Below, piece by piece: positions 1 to 9,148 of a DNA stretch of 64,000 nt (within the stretch, counting starts at the first letter, position 1; each line of letters opens with the position of its first letter). Made by a program: the position numbers and the translations under genes. The DNA comes from WHSW01 sp963821345 (GTDB lineage Bacteria; Actinomycetota; Thermoleophilia; Solirubrobacterales; 70-9). The notes beneath the pieces were generated by a model. That model saw nothing but the letters and a program-made list of their open reading frames with translations, was not told the DNA's origin and did no database searches. Location of the stretch: contig CAWGDM010000012.1 in assembly GCA_963821345.1 (NCBI GenBank), positions 372,001-436,000 on the forward strand. The letters are read 5' to 3'.

Positions 1-1227
1 CCCGATCCCGGTGAACAGGACCAGGATGATCGCCAGCGGGGTCGTGTACTGGTCGAACCAGGGCGGGCCCAGCGACGACTTCTCGCCCGTGAACGCCTCG
101 GAGATCAGCGGGAAGAAGGTGCCCCAGAAGATCACCACGGCGAGCCCGACCAGGAGCAGGTTGTTGACCAGGAAGACCGCCTCGCGCGAGGCCAGCGACT
201 CGATCCGCCGCTCGGACTTGAGCGCGTCGAGGCGCGAGACGATCAGCGCCGCCGAGCCGACGATCACGACCGCGATCAGGCCGAGCAGCGGCGCGCCGAC
301 GGTCGAGGCGCCGAAGGCGTGGATCGACTCGAGGATCCCGGAGCGGACCAGGAAGGTGCCGAGCAGCGCCAGGGCGAAGGTGGCGACGATCAGCGACACG
401 TTCCAGACCTTCAGCATCCCGCGCCGCTCCTGGACCATCACCGAGTGCAGGAACGCGGTCCCGACCAGCCACGGCATCAGCGAGGCGTTCTCGACCGCGT
501 CCCACCCCCAGTAGCCGCCCCAGCCGAGCTCCGAGTAGCTCCAGCGGCTGCCGAGCAGGATCCCGATCGAGAGCAGCACCCAGGCGACCAGGGCGAAGCG
601 GCGCGTCTGGCGGATCCAGCTGGCGTCGAGGCGGCGGGCGATCAGCGCCCCGATCGCAAACGCGAACGGGATCGACCACAGCACGTAGCCGGAGTAGAGC
701 ATCGGCGGGTGGATCGCCATCGCCGGGTGGCGCAGCAGCGGGTTCAGCCCGACGCCCTCGGCCGGCGCCGGGTCCAGGCGCCCGAACGGGTTGACGTCCG
801 GGGCGAGCAGCATCAGGGCGGTGAAGAACAGCCCGATCCCGGCGAGCACCGCGGTCGCCCAGGGGACGACCTCGCGGTGGCGCCCGCGGGTCAGGAACAG
901 CACCCCGCTGGAGGCGATCGACAGCACCCAGGCCCAGAGCAGCAGCGAGCCGCCCTGGCTCGACCACATCGCGGTCAGCTTGTAGCCGAGCGGGGTCGTC
1001 GTCGACGAGTGCTCGGCGACCAGGGCAACGCTGAAGTCCGAGCGCACGAACGCCGCCTCCAGGACGACCACGCAGACGGTGAGCAGCGCGCAGAGCGCGT
1101 AGATCGCCCGCCGCGACGAATCGACCAGCCGCGGGTCGGCGCGCCGGGCGCCGAGGATCCCGGCGACCGCTGCGTAGGCGCAGACGAAGGGAGCCGCGAT
1201 CAGGCACGCGCCGCCGAGCGGGATCAT
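1..1227 (-). CDS. ccmF: Cytochrome c-type biogenesis protein CcmF (heme lyase subunit), 3' end beyond window
   Basis: This is the integral membrane heme lyase of system I cytochrome c maturation, which attaches heme delivered by CcmE to apocytochromes outside the membrane. The 409 visible codons show many hydrophobic helices. An HPAMAIHPPMLYSG segment (about residues 168-181) carries a conserved periplasmic-side histidine, and the WWD signature appears as WGGYWGWDAVENASLMPWL around residue 235. The ATG at 1225-1227 is the first in-frame start after a TAA stop just upstream. The C-terminal part lies outside the window. ccmE follows in the same orientation at 1787-2218, but a lipoprotein gene on the other strand separates the two, so they are not a tight operon. 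Family assignment is near certain. Confidence 0.93.
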   Translation of the reverse strand, partial: MIPLGGACLIAAPFVCAYAAVAGILGARRADPRLVDSSRRAIYALCALLTVCVVVLEAAFVRSDFSVALVAEHSSTTTPLGYKLTAMWSSQGGSLLLWAWVLSIASSGVLFLTRGRHREVVPWATAVLAGIGLFFTALMLLAPDVNPFGRLDPAPAEGVGLNPLLRHPAMAIHPPMLYSGYVLWSIPFAFAIGALIARRLDASWIRQTRRFALVAWVLLSIGILLGSRWSYSELGWGGYWGWDAVENASLMPWLVGTAFLHSVMVQERRGMLKVWNVSLIVATFALALLGTFLVRSGILESIHAFGASTVGAPLLGLIAVVIVGSAALIVSRLDALKSERRIESLASREAVFLVNNLLLVGLAVVIFWGTFFPLISEAFTGEKSSLGPPWFDQYTTPLAIILVLFTGIG

Positions 1228-1330
1228 CTGGCGGGGCCGCTCCCCGGACGGTGACTCACCGCCCGATTATCGCAACGCCGCGATCCCGGTTAGAGTCGCG
1301 CGCAATGTCGCTGGCCAGAGAGGGGGACGG

Positions 1331-1780
1331 ATGAGCAGGTGGATCAGCCTGGTGGCGGTATCCGCGATCGCGGTCCTCGCAGCCGGATGCGGCAACTCGG
1401 AGCAAAACGACTACGTCGACCAGGTCAACGAGCTCCAGAACCAGCTGGTCGCCCAGGTGTCCGACGCGGTCGGCGGCGCGGCCCCGACGACGCCCAAGGA
1501 GGCGGCCGCGGTGGCAGCCGACCTCGAGCAGATCTTCAGCCAGAGCGCCGACGACTTCGCGGCGGTCACCCCGCCCGACGAGGTCGCCGACCTGCACGGC
1601 CAGCTGGTCGACCAGATCCGCCAGATCGCCGATCAGATCAAGCAGGCCGAGCAGGCGTTCAACAGCGGCGATGCCCAGGCCGCCTCGCAGGCTGCGATCG
1701 AGCTGCAGACGGCGACCAGCGGCGCGCAGACTCAGCTCAACAGCATCATCGACCAGATCAACGCCCAGTTCGGAAACTGA
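1331..1780 (+). CDS. Small predicted lipoprotein, helical, unknown function
   Basis: This 149-residue protein starts with a lipoprotein signal peptide: Arg near the N-terminus, a hydrophobic stretch, then the lipobox LAAGC with Cys about residue 20. It should be anchored to the outer face of the membrane. The mature part is Ala/Gln/Asp-rich, nearly all predicted helix with heptad-like spacing, and almost free of aromatic residues, which suggests a coiled coil or small helical bundle. A GGACGGATGAG context gives a plausible ribosome binding site. It lies on the opposite strand between ccmF and ccmE. I do not recognise a family; similar 'small secreted lipoproteins' are common in this group. 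Confidence 0.75.
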   Translation: MSRWISLVAVSAIAVLAAGCGNSEQNDYVDQVNELQNQLVAQVSDAVGGAAPTTPKEAAAVAADLEQIFSQSADDFAAVTPPDEVADLHGQLVDQIRQIADQIKQAEQAFNSGDAQAASQAAIELQTATSGAQTQLNSIIDQINAQFGN

Positions 1781-1786
1781 GCGTCG

Positions 1787-2218
1787 CTACTCGATGATCA
1801 CGTTGGTGTCGTTCTGAGCCTGCTCTGAGAACTTCGACGGGCACTTGGTCAGCAGGCTGTCCTTGTCGCCGATGAAGACCCCCTCCTTCATCGAGCCGTC
1901 GACGACGATCTCGCGCCCCTCGCGGAACGCGTCGGCGCGCTCGCCGGTGTAGTCGACGACCACGCTCCCGGCCGACGGGTTGTCGTCGTCGACGACGCTG
2001 AACTCGACCGGCCCGTAGCCGTTGGCGCTGCCGTTGAGGATCTGGTCGACGGTGCCGGCGAGCTGGTAGGGACCGCCCGAGTTGACCTTCGCCAGCTCCG
2101 AGGGCGACTTAGCCTCGCTCGAGGCCGAGAACGAGACGTAGACCAGCGCCGACGCCAGCAGCACCGCCGCCGAGGCGGCGACGACCAGCCGCACCTTTCG
2201 CTTGCGGTCAGGATCCAC
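1787..2218 (-). CDS. ccmE: Cytochrome c-type biogenesis protein CcmE, heme chaperone, Cys-type variant
   Basis: CcmE binds heme covalently at the membrane surface and passes it to CcmF. This 143-residue protein has a cytoplasmic basic N-terminus (RKRKVR), one membrane anchor (about residues 10-30) and the OB-fold beta domain (FSVVDDD, VVVDYTG, REGREIVVDGS, GVF). The heme-binding motif reads KCPSKF: Cys126 replaces the usual His of HxxxY, as in the known CxxxY subgroup, but position 130 is Phe instead of Tyr. The start is a GTG at 2216-2218. The gene is divergent from the SDR gene at 2262, leaving about 43 bases for both promoters. Confident as CcmE; the motif variant is discussed in the findings. 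Confidence 0.9.
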   Translation of the reverse strand: MDPDRKRKVRLVVAASAAVLLASALVYVSFSASSEAKSPSELAKVNSGGPYQLAGTVDQILNGSANGYGPVEFSVVDDDNPSAGSVVVDYTGERADAFREGREIVVDGSMKEGVFIGDKDSLLTKCPSKFSEQAQNDTNVIIE

Positions 2219-2261
2219 GGTTCAGGATTATGGCGCAGGGCTTTGGGTACGTTCCAGGCTC

Positions 2262-2972
2262 ATGACTGACCAACGAGTCCTGGTGATCACCGGCGCCTCG
2301 AGCGGGATCGGCGAGGCGACCGCGCGCGCGGCCGCGGCGGCCGGCTACCGGCTGGCGCTCGGCGCCCGCTCCGGCGAGAAGCTCGAGGCGCTCGCCGCCG
2401 AGCTCGGCGGTCACGAGCGCGCGATCGCGGTCCGTTGCGACGTCACCGAGCAGGCCGACAACGAGGCGCTGGCCGCCGCGGCGATCGACGCCTTCGGCGG
2501 CTTCGACGCGGTGTTCGCGAACGCCGGCTTCGGCGCCACCAGGGGCTTCTTGGAGGAGTCGCCGGAGCTGTGGCGCGAGATGATCCTCACCAACGTGCTC
2601 GGGGTCGCGCTGACGATCCGGTCCACCCTCCCCCATCTGCTCGAGCGCGGCGCCGGCCATTACGTGATCACCGGCTCGGTCGCCGGCCGCCGGGCGCTGC
2701 CGGGATCGATGTACTCGGCGAGCAAGTGGGCGGTGACCGCGATCGGCGAGGCGCTGCGCTCCGAGCTGCGCACGATGCACGACGGGGCGCCGATCCGCAC
2801 GACCCTGATCGAGCCCGGGATGGTCGACACGCCGTTCTTCGACAACCGCCCCGGCCCCGACAACGCCCTGCACGACTCCGACATCGCGAACGCGGTGCTG
2901 TACGCGCTCAGCCAGCCCGAGCGCGTCGACGTCAACGAGATCCTGATCCGGCCGACGAGCCAACCGACCTAG
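2262..2972 (+). CDS. Short-chain dehydrogenase/reductase (SDR)
   Basis: This is a classical NAD(P)-dependent oxidoreductase with a Rossmann fold, of unknown substrate. The cofactor motif is TGASSGIGE near residue 10, followed by an FANAGFG segment (NAG motif), a catalytic Ser in ITGSVAGR and the YSASK catalytic Tyr-Lys pair. At 236 residues it has family-typical length. I chose the ATG at 2262 because translation from an upstream in-frame start would add 20 residues unrelated to the family. A serine/threonine-rich linker or targeting signal is absent, so it is cytoplasmic. It ends four bases into the convergent peroxidase-like gene. It stands alone; no pathway can be assigned from its neighbours. 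Confidence 0.88.
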   Translation: MTDQRVLVITGASSGIGEATARAAAAAGYRLALGARSGEKLEALAAELGGHERAIAVRCDVTEQADNEALAAAAIDAFGGFDAVFANAGFGATRGFLEESPELWREMILTNVLGVALTIRSTLPHLLERGAGHYVITGSVAGRRALPGSMYSASKWAVTAIGEALRSELRTMHDGAPIRTTLIEPGMVDTPFFDNRPGPDNALHDSDIANAVLYALSQPERVDVNEILIRPTSQPT

Positions 2973-3580
2973 CTCGCCAGCAGCTGGTCGATCTTCGCGT
3001 TCAGCCCGGCGTCGTCGGGCTCGGTCGAGACGTCGTAGTGCTGGACCACCTCGCCGTCGCGGTCGAGCAGGTACTTGTTGAAGTTCCACCCGGGCGGGCC
3101 GGCGAGCGCGTCGAGGCGCTCGAACACCGGGTTGAGGGGCTCGGAGACCACGTTCGACTTCGCGAACATCGGAAACGAGACGCCGAAGTTCTCCTTGCAG
3201 AACTCGGCGATCTGCTGGTCGTCGCGCGGCTCCTGGTGGGCGACGTCGTCGGCGGGGAAGCCGAGGATTACGAAGCCGTCGCCGCGGCGCGACCGATACA
3301 GGTCCTCGAGCCCCTCGAACTGGGGTGTGAACCCGCACTCGGTCGCCGTGTTGACGACCAGGACGACCTTGCCGCGGTAGTCGCTCAGGTCCTGGGGCTC
3401 GCCGTTGAGCAGCGGCAGGGTCCCGGTCAGCACCCGGTCCGTGCTCGCGGCCGCCGCCTTCGCCGGCGGCGCGGCAGCGCCGGTCACCGAGGGGGTGGTC
3501 GCGACCGGATCGTCGTCGGCGCCACAGCCGGCGAGCGCGATCACGGCGGCGAGCAGCGCGGCGAGCGGCATCGGCCTCAT
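2969..3580 (-). CDS. Exported glutathione-peroxidase-family lipoprotein (thiol peroxidase-like)
   Basis: GPx-family proteins reduce peroxides through a reactive Cys or Sec. This 203-residue version is a predicted lipoprotein: signal peptide with lipobox LAGC (Cys19) and an Ala/Pro-rich linker to residue 48. The GPx core follows: NTATECGFTPQ with the peroxidatic Cys82, GFPADDVAHQEP, FCKENFGVSFPMF with Cys128 (candidate resolving Cys), and WNFNKYLL carrying the Trp and Asn of the tetrad. In most homologues the middle motif reads FPxNQF; here NQF is replaced by DDV, so the tetrad Gln appears to be lost. Activity may therefore differ from a normal peroxidase. The location suggests envelope thiol or peroxide chemistry, perhaps linked to the ccm genes nearby, which is inference. 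Confidence 0.85.
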   Translation of the reverse strand: MRPMPLAALLAAVIALAGCGADDDPVATTPSVTGAAAPPAKAAAASTDRVLTGTLPLLNGEPQDLSDYRGKVVLVVNTATECGFTPQFEGLEDLYRSRRGDGFVILGFPADDVAHQEPRDDQQIAEFCKENFGVSFPMFAKSNVVSEPLNPVFERLDALAGPPGWNFNKYLLDRDGEVVQHYDVSTEPDDAGLNAKIDQLLAS

Positions 3581-3624
3581 CGTCTGTTCATACGGGCGCC
3601 GGGCCCCGGCGGTTCACCGCGCGG

Positions 3625-4131
3625 CTAGGCGCGCAGCGCCCCGCGCTCGCGCCGGGTGACCCGCATGCCCCGTGCCTCGTAGTTGGCGAGGGCGTGCGGG
3701 CCGTCGCGGGTGTTGGTGCTGACCGCGACCTTCGGCCCCAGCTCGAACCCGCGCCGGATCGCCGTGGCGAGCGCGTGTCCGCCGATCCCGAGCCCGTGGT
3801 AGGACCTCAGCAGCCCGAAGTAGGCAAGCTGGACGAAGCCGCCCGGCGGGTACGGCTCGAGCTCGAAGTAGCCCGCCCGCTCGCCGTCGACGGTGACCAT
3901 CCAGGTCTCGACCCGGGCCGCCCAGTCGCGCCACTGGCGCAGGGTCCAGCCCAGGCGGTCGACCCAGTGCCAGTCGGCCCCGACCTGCTCGTAGAACCAG
4001 CGGTTGAGCTCCGGGTCGGCGACCCGCTCGAGCTCGAACTGGCGCTGCGGCGGGCGCGCCGGGGGACGCAGAGCCGCCGGGTCGGTGATCTCGAGATGGG
4101 TCTTGACCACCTCGATCGTCTCGCCGTGCAT
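3625..4131 (-). CDS. GNAT-family N-acetyltransferase
   Basis: This 168-residue protein has the GNAT acetyl-CoA fold. Strand beta4 (GYFELEPYPPGGFVQLAYFGLL) leads into the pyrophosphate-binding loop YHGLGIGGHAL, followed by the typical ATAIRRGFELG helix and a C-terminal VSTNTRDGPHALANYEARGM segment characteristic of the fold. The substrate is unknown; small amines, amino acids or antibiotics are all possible in this family. It is cytoplasmic, with no signal peptide. It reads in the same direction as the sugar kinase upstream (4153-5049), 21 bases apart, so the two may be co-transcribed. No regulation is visible. Confidence 0.85.
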   Translation of the reverse strand: MHGETIEVVKTHLEITDPAALRPPARPPQRQFELERVADPELNRWFYEQVGADWHWVDRLGWTLRQWRDWAARVETWMVTVDGERAGYFELEPYPPGGFVQLAYFGLLRSYHGLGIGGHALATAIRRGFELGPKVAVSTNTRDGPHALANYEARGMRVTRRERGALRA

Positions 4132-4152
4132 GGCGCGAAGGTAGCGGCTCGC

Positions 4153-5049
4153 CTAGTCGAGCGCCGCCCAGCGCGAGCAGGCGTCGGCGGCGGCGTCGAG
4201 CGCCGGTCCAAGCGCCTCGCCGGCGCGCCCCAGATCCCAGTCGAGGCCGGCGAGCCCGGCCACCAGGGTGCCCATGAAAGCGTCGCCGGCGCCCAGCGTC
4301 GAGACCACCTCGACCTCGGGCGCCGCGGCCTCGGCCTCGCAGGCGCCGCGGACCACCGCGCCCTCGGCACCCATCGTCACCACGGCCAGCTCGGCGCCCA
4401 ACGCGGCGAGCTCGACAGCCGCCTGGCGCGGGTCGGCGGCACCGGTGATCGCGAGCGCCTCGGCGTGGCTGGCACGGACGACGGCGGATCGGGCGACCAG
4501 CTCGCGCGAGGCCTTGGCGGCCGGCCTCGGGTCGCCGCCCCAGCGGTTGGGCCGGATGTTGGGGTCGAAGCAGACGTGCGCGCCGCGCTCGAGCGCCAGC
4601 TCGCGCGCCCGCAGGGTGACCTCGCGCTCGGCCTCGGTCGCCAGCGTGGTCGAGCTGTAGACGAGCGCCGAGGCCGCCCCGATCGCCGCCTCCAGCCGCG
4701 GCGCCACCGAGGCGACCGCAATCTCGACCGCGTCGCCGTAGATCTGGAAGCTGGGCTCGCCGCCGTCGTCGAAGCTGGCGAAGGCGACCGGCGTCTGCTC
4801 GCCGTCGAGCAGCTCGAAGAAGCGCAGGTCCACCCCCTCGCGCTCCAGGCGCTCGCGCAGCCAGCGGCCCCAGTCGTCGTCCCCGGCGGCGCCGGCGAGC
4901 GCCGCCGGCGCCCCGGCCCGCCGCGCGGCGACCGCGACGTTGGCGAGCGCGCCGCCGAAGTGCGGCGTGAACGAGTCGGCGTCAGCCAGAGACGCGGCGG
5001 GCCGCTCGCAGATCAGGTCGACGAGCGCCTCGCCGAGGCAGACGATCAC
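4153..5049 (-). CDS. PfkB/ribokinase-family carbohydrate kinase (fructokinase-like)
   Basis: PfkB kinases phosphorylate sugars or nucleosides with ATP. This 298-residue protein has the N-terminal sugar-binding GEALVDLI start, the GG motif (HFGGALANVAVAARRAGA) and the C-terminal signature STLGAGDAFMGTLVAGL, in which the Asp of GAGD is the catalytic base. It also carries the CFDPNIRPN-type strand common in fructokinases. Length is normal. The start is a GTG at 5047-5049; it has no better in-frame alternative. The exact substrate cannot be read from sequence; fructose, ribose or a deoxy-ketogluconate are possible. It probably forms a two-gene unit with the acetyltransferase downstream. Confidence 0.88.
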   Translation of the reverse strand: MIVCLGEALVDLICERPAASLADADSFTPHFGGALANVAVAARRAGAPAALAGAAGDDDWGRWLRERLEREGVDLRFFELLDGEQTPVAFASFDDGGEPSFQIYGDAVEIAVASVAPRLEAAIGAASALVYSSTTLATEAEREVTLRARELALERGAHVCFDPNIRPNRWGGDPRPAAKASRELVARSAVVRASHAEALAITGAADPRQAAVELAALGAELAVVTMGAEGAVVRGACEAEAAAPEVEVVSTLGAGDAFMGTLVAGLAGLDWDLGRAGEALGPALDAAADACSRWAALD

Positions 5050-5115
5050 CGGCGGGAGTGGTGCTTCTTCTTCACGGTGAAGCTGACGCTCGCATCACCC
5101 GGAGCCTAGTCCGCC

Positions 5116-8100
5116 TCAGTGGCGCCGGTGGCGCTTCTTCTTCACCTTCCACGTGTACACGGCGGCCGAGGCGTCGGCGTTGCCGGCGGCGTCGACGGCG
5201 CGCACCTGGAAGGTGTTGCGCCCGACCTTGCCCTTCACCCTGTCGGGCGAGGTGCAGGCCTCGAAGCCGCCGATGTTGTTGAGCTTGCACTCGAAGGTCG
5301 AGTTGGGCTCCGTGGAAACGAACTCGAAGGTCGCCTTGCGCTTCTTCACCTTCTTCGCCGGGCCCTTGCCGATCGTCGTCTCGGGCGCCGAGGTGTCCGG
5401 TGGCTCGGGGCCGACGTCGTCGTCGAGGATCGTCGCGGTCGCGCTCCCGGTTGCGATGCGGCGTTGACCGGCGCGTTGAGGTCGAGGGTGAAGGTCTCGT
5501 CGGGCTCGTCGATCGTGTCGCCGGCGATCGCCACGCCGATCGATTGCGAGGTCTGGCCGGGGGTGAAGGTCACCGTCCCGGCGGTGTTCTCGTAGTCCGC
5601 GGGCGCGACCGCCTGCCGTCGCCGGTCGAATAACCGACCGAGACGGTCTTGCCCGATGCGGCGCTGAGCGAAGCCGTGAAGTCGGCGTTCGACTGTCCGG
5701 AGTCGCCCTCGCCCTTCGAGGCGTCGGCGATCGAGATAGTCGGCGGCACGTCGTCGTCGACGATCGTCAGGTCGGCGTGATCGTCGGAGATCGGGGCCCC
5801 GGAGGCGCCCGAGAGGTCGACGTTGACGATCTCGTTGTCCTCGTCGAGCAGGTCCCCCTTCATCGGCACGCTGATCGTTTCGGTCGGGTCGTTGGCGGCG
5901 AAGTTGAGCGTCCCCGCAGGTGGTCGCGTAGTCGGCCGGTTGGCCGGCGGAACCGTCGAGGTCGTGTAGTTGACGCTGGTCGGCGAGCCCGAGGTGGGGC
6001 TCAGGGTCACGGTCAGGTCGGCGTTCGAACTGTCCGGAGTTGCCCTCGCTCTTCGACACGTCGGCGATCGAGAACGCCGGCCCGGTGAAGCACTGGTAGA
6101 TGCTGGACGTCGTCGATGTACCAGCCGAAGTCGTTGCCGCCGGTGTCCTGGAGACCCGGAATCGGAACATCACGTTCTGGCCGGCGAGGCTGGAGAGGTT
6201 GAGGCGGCTGGCGCCGTATCCGTTCGACTCGGCGACGAAGGCCGCCCGGCCGGCCGGCGTGATCGGGTTGCCGAACCCGGTCGCGAGCGTTGCCGTTGTA
6301 GCCGCTGCCCGAGTCGAACAGCGACCCAGCGTCGATCCAGGGCCCGCCCGAGCCGCTGGTCGAGTACTCGACCACGCCACCGTCGTAGTGGGTGCGAGCC
6401 GGCCGTCCTCGAAGCCGTAGGCGTGGTTGAAGTGCATGTAGGCGTTCGCCGGGACGGCGATCCGAGTTCGCCATCCGGACGTAGGAGTCACTGGGGGTCG
6501 AGCGGTCGCCGCCGAGCATGTTCGTGTCGCCGCTGGTCGCGTACGTCGCGTCGAAGCCCAAGAACAGGTTCGGGTTCTGCGGGTAGTACCACGAGTTCGC
6601 GCCCGCTGATCGCGACCGGGGCGGCCCAGTTGCCGCTGCCGGTGTTCTCGAGGTCGTCGATGAAGACGTTGATCGGCGCAGCCGCTGGCGCACGTCGGCG
6701 CGGTCACGGTCGGCGAGTTGGCGGAGTTGGCTCGGCCATCTCGGTCGCCAGTCACCGCCTTGGCAACGTCGACGCAGTCGGCGGCGGTGATCGGCGTATC
6801 GCCGACGATCGGCGACCCCGATCAGGTTGGTGCAGGCCTGGTTGAGCGCGTTGCCGAGGTCGGCGTAGTCGCTGGCCGAGACCAGCATCGCGGTCTCGAC
6901 CTCGTAGTAGATCGCGCGACGCCTTCGGGATCCCGATCCCGGTGATCGTCTGGCCGTTGAAGACGTCACCGTCGGTGATCAGGTAGGCGGCCTTGTTGTT
7001 GACGCCGCTGTTGGTGTGCACGCCGCCGGCGTCGCCGTTGCGCGAGTCGTGTCGATGTAGATAGGGCGCTGGTCATCTTGTCGGGGTCGCCCATGGCCGG
7101 CGGGTTCTTCATGTCGCGGATCGCGCCGGGAAGCCGGGCACGTCCTCGCCCGCAGCCACTTGACGCCGGCGGTGTCGGTGCCGCTCGACCGTTCGTCTGG
7201 TCGATGAACTCGCCGAACACGTCGGACATCGACTCGTTGATCGCACCCGACTGGTAGTAGTAGAAGAGGTGCGAGGTGAACTCGGTGAACCCGTGTGCTG
7301 AGTTCGTGGCCGACGACGTCGTCGGCCGCCGCGAAGCCGTCGCCCGTAGACCATCTGCGAGCCGTCCCAGAACGCGTTCGCGTACGGGCAAAGGCGATCG
7401 GGTCGCAGTAGTCGAGCCGTGGAGATCAGCGGCAGGCCGGTGCCGTCGAGGCTGTCGCGGCCGAAGCGGCTGAAGTAGAAGTCGTAGGTGTCACCGGCAT
7501 AGTTGTAGGCGTTGTCGACGTCGGACTGGCCGATGTCCCCCTGGCCCTCGGTCCGCGCGTACGGCGCCGTGCACGGGTACTTGCCCGAGCTGTTGGCGGC
7601 GTCGCAGACGTGAACCGGCTCTTGGCCGTCTCGACCTGGTCGAAGTGCAGGGCGACGGCCCCGATCTCCGCGTCGACGACGACCAGCTCGTCGACGGGTT
7701 GGTCGAGGTCCCGCCGCCGGTCACCTCGAGCACCCAGGCGGTGCGCCCTCGCTGCAGCGCGCCGGGCGCCGAGAGCAGGCGCGGGTCGTAGACCTCGAGC
7801 TTCGGCTCGCTCGCGCTCAGATCGCTCCGCGTCGACGCCGGTGTCGCCGGCGACCGACGTCGACGGCGGTGCGCCGCCGCTTCGTCGGCGCTGACGCTCG
7901 CCATCGCGGCCGTGCGGCGCGGGGCTGGTCTCGCCGAGCACCGAGAGCACGTCGTTGTGATGGTCGAGGTCGACGACCAGCTCGCCGCCGAGCACCGGCA
8001 GGCCGCCGACCAGCTGCTGCAGGCGGACCGAGGTGCCGTTCCCGGCCGCCGGGTTGACGCCCTCGACCCGCAGGCCGGCGTCCGGAGCGGCGAGCCCGAA

Positions 8101-8355
8101 GCTCTGAGCGTGGTCGTTGACCAGCGCCTTGGCGACCTGCGCGGGCGAGGCGGAGCCGGGCAGCCCGACGTCGATCGGCTGGCCGGGATCGGTGCCGATG
8201 AAGCCGACCTTGCCGGTCTCGTCCTGGCGCGTGACCTCGACCCCGGGGCCCAGGTCCGACGCCAGGCCGGCCGCACCCGCGGTCGCCGGCGCGCAGGCGA
8301 CGATCGCGGCGCCGAGCGCTGCCACCGTCGACATGGTTCCCACCAAGGTCCTCAC
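5116..8355 (-). pseudogene. Secreted thermolysin-type (M4) metalloprotease with Calx-beta and Ig-like C-terminal domains, many frameshifts
   Basis: Piecing together three frames gives one long exported protease. Segments in order are: a signal peptide (from 8355); an FTP-type propeptide (VDLDHHNDVLSVLGETSPAP, near 7930); a catalytic domain with HEL-TH at about 7307, the third zinc ligand in NESMSDVFGEFID (near 7220) and the GGVHTNSGVNNKAAYL motif near 7000; and a beta domain ending SNGYGASRLNLSSLAGQNV (near 6200). Two Calx-beta repeats follow (LTIVDDD, near 5760, is a typical repeat end), then an Ig-like module and a basic tail, KVKKKRHRRH. I count at least ten frame changes. One falls inside the HEXTH motif, where the Thr codon holds one extra base. 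Either the gene is dead or this stretch of the assembly carries indel errors; conservation of every domain favours errors. Confidence 0.8.
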
Positions 8356-8515
8356 TCTCGCCTCATTCCCCTACTCGCTCTCCCGTGCGCTCAGGGTAAA
8401 CCGTCGCGCGGCCCAGGCACGGGCGAGCGGCCGAATGGATGAGCGAGTGGTTGCGCCCGGCCGCACCCTGCACGTCGCCCGGCGGTCGAGCGACATCGGT
8501 GGGGTCTGAAGAAGA

Positions 8516-8587
8516 GCGGGAGACGGGTCTCGAACCCGCGACCCCCAGCTTGGGAAGCTGGTGCTCTACCAACTGAGCTACTCCCGC
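8516..8587 (-). tRNA. tRNA-Gly (anticodon CCC)
   Basis: The minus strand folds into a complete 72-nt cloverleaf. The 7-bp acceptor stem is GCGGGAG/CTCCCGC. The D arm is GCTC-AGTTGGTA-GAGC, the anticodon stem CCAGC/GCTGG encloses loop TTCCCAA (anticodon CCC), the variable loop is GGGTC, and the T arm is GCGGG-TTCGAGA-CCCGT. All stems are paired apart from normal wobble. CCA is not encoded. It lies between the protease and ccmG. Confidence 0.97.
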
Positions 8588-8624
8588 GAGGGAGCGCAGT
8601 CTAGGCCTCTCTACGCTTCGCCGG

Positions 8625-9146
8625 GTGAGCGCGCGAACGTTCTGGGTGTTCCTCGGCGTCCTGGGTGTCGTCGGCCTGCTGACCTTCGGCCTGGTCTCCA
8701 AGGGCCAGGCGCGCCTGGACGTCGGCGACGCCGTACCGACCGACAGCCTGCAGGTGCTCGGCTCGAATGAGACGGGCTCGGTCGCCGACCATCGCGGCAA
8801 GTGGGTGCTGGTCAACGTCTGGGCCTCGTGGTGTGCACCCTGCAAGCAGGAGGCTCCCGATCTCGAGGCCTTCTACCGCCGGCACGGCGGCGACAACTTC
8901 GAGATCGTCGCGGTCGACACCCAGGACGCGGCCGAGGACGCCCAGCGGTTCGTGCACGAGTTCGGCCTCAGCTACCCCCAGCTCCGCGACGGTGACGGCT
9001 CCTACGCCAAGGACGGGCTGAAGACCACCGGCGTGCCGGAGAGCTTTCTCGTCAATCCCGACGGCAAGCTCGCCCTCCAGATCCCCGGCCAGGTAACCGA
9101 GTCGATCCTGAGCCAGCAGATCGCGCCGATGATCCAGGGGAGCTGA
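8625..9146 (+). CDS. ccmG: Membrane-anchored thioredoxin-like protein, CcmG/ResA/TlpA family
   Basis: This 173-residue thiol oxidoreductase probably reduces the CxxCH cysteines of apocytochromes before heme attachment. It has an N-terminal membrane anchor (about residues 6-24), then a thioredoxin fold with NVWASWCAPCKQEAP (Cys70 and Cys73) and the cis-proline loop GVPESFL (Pro138). The start is a GTG at 8625, 38 bases after the tRNA gene on the other strand. The next gene, ccmH, begins two bases after its stop, so they are surely co-transcribed. A role in cytochrome c maturation rather than general disulfide reduction rests on that linkage and on ccmE and ccmF nearby. Confidence 0.88.
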   Translation: MSARTFWVFLGVLGVVGLLTFGLVSKGQARLDVGDAVPTDSLQVLGSNETGSVADHRGKWVLVNVWASWCAPCKQEAPDLEAFYRRHGGDNFEIVAVDTQDAAEDAQRFVHEFGLSYPQLRDGDGSYAKDGLKTTGVPESFLVNPDGKLALQIPGQVTESILSQQIAPMIQGS

Positions 9147-9148
9147 CG

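Noticed and set aside
319..1254. Long plus-strand reading frame opposite ccmF
   Set aside because: It is Arg/Pro/Asp-rich low-complexity sequence antisense to clear CcmF motifs; typical shadow frame in high-GC DNA.
8516..8587. tRNA as integration site for a mobile element
   Set aside because: No integrase gene, no repeated tRNA 3' end and no change of gene content on either side that I could see.
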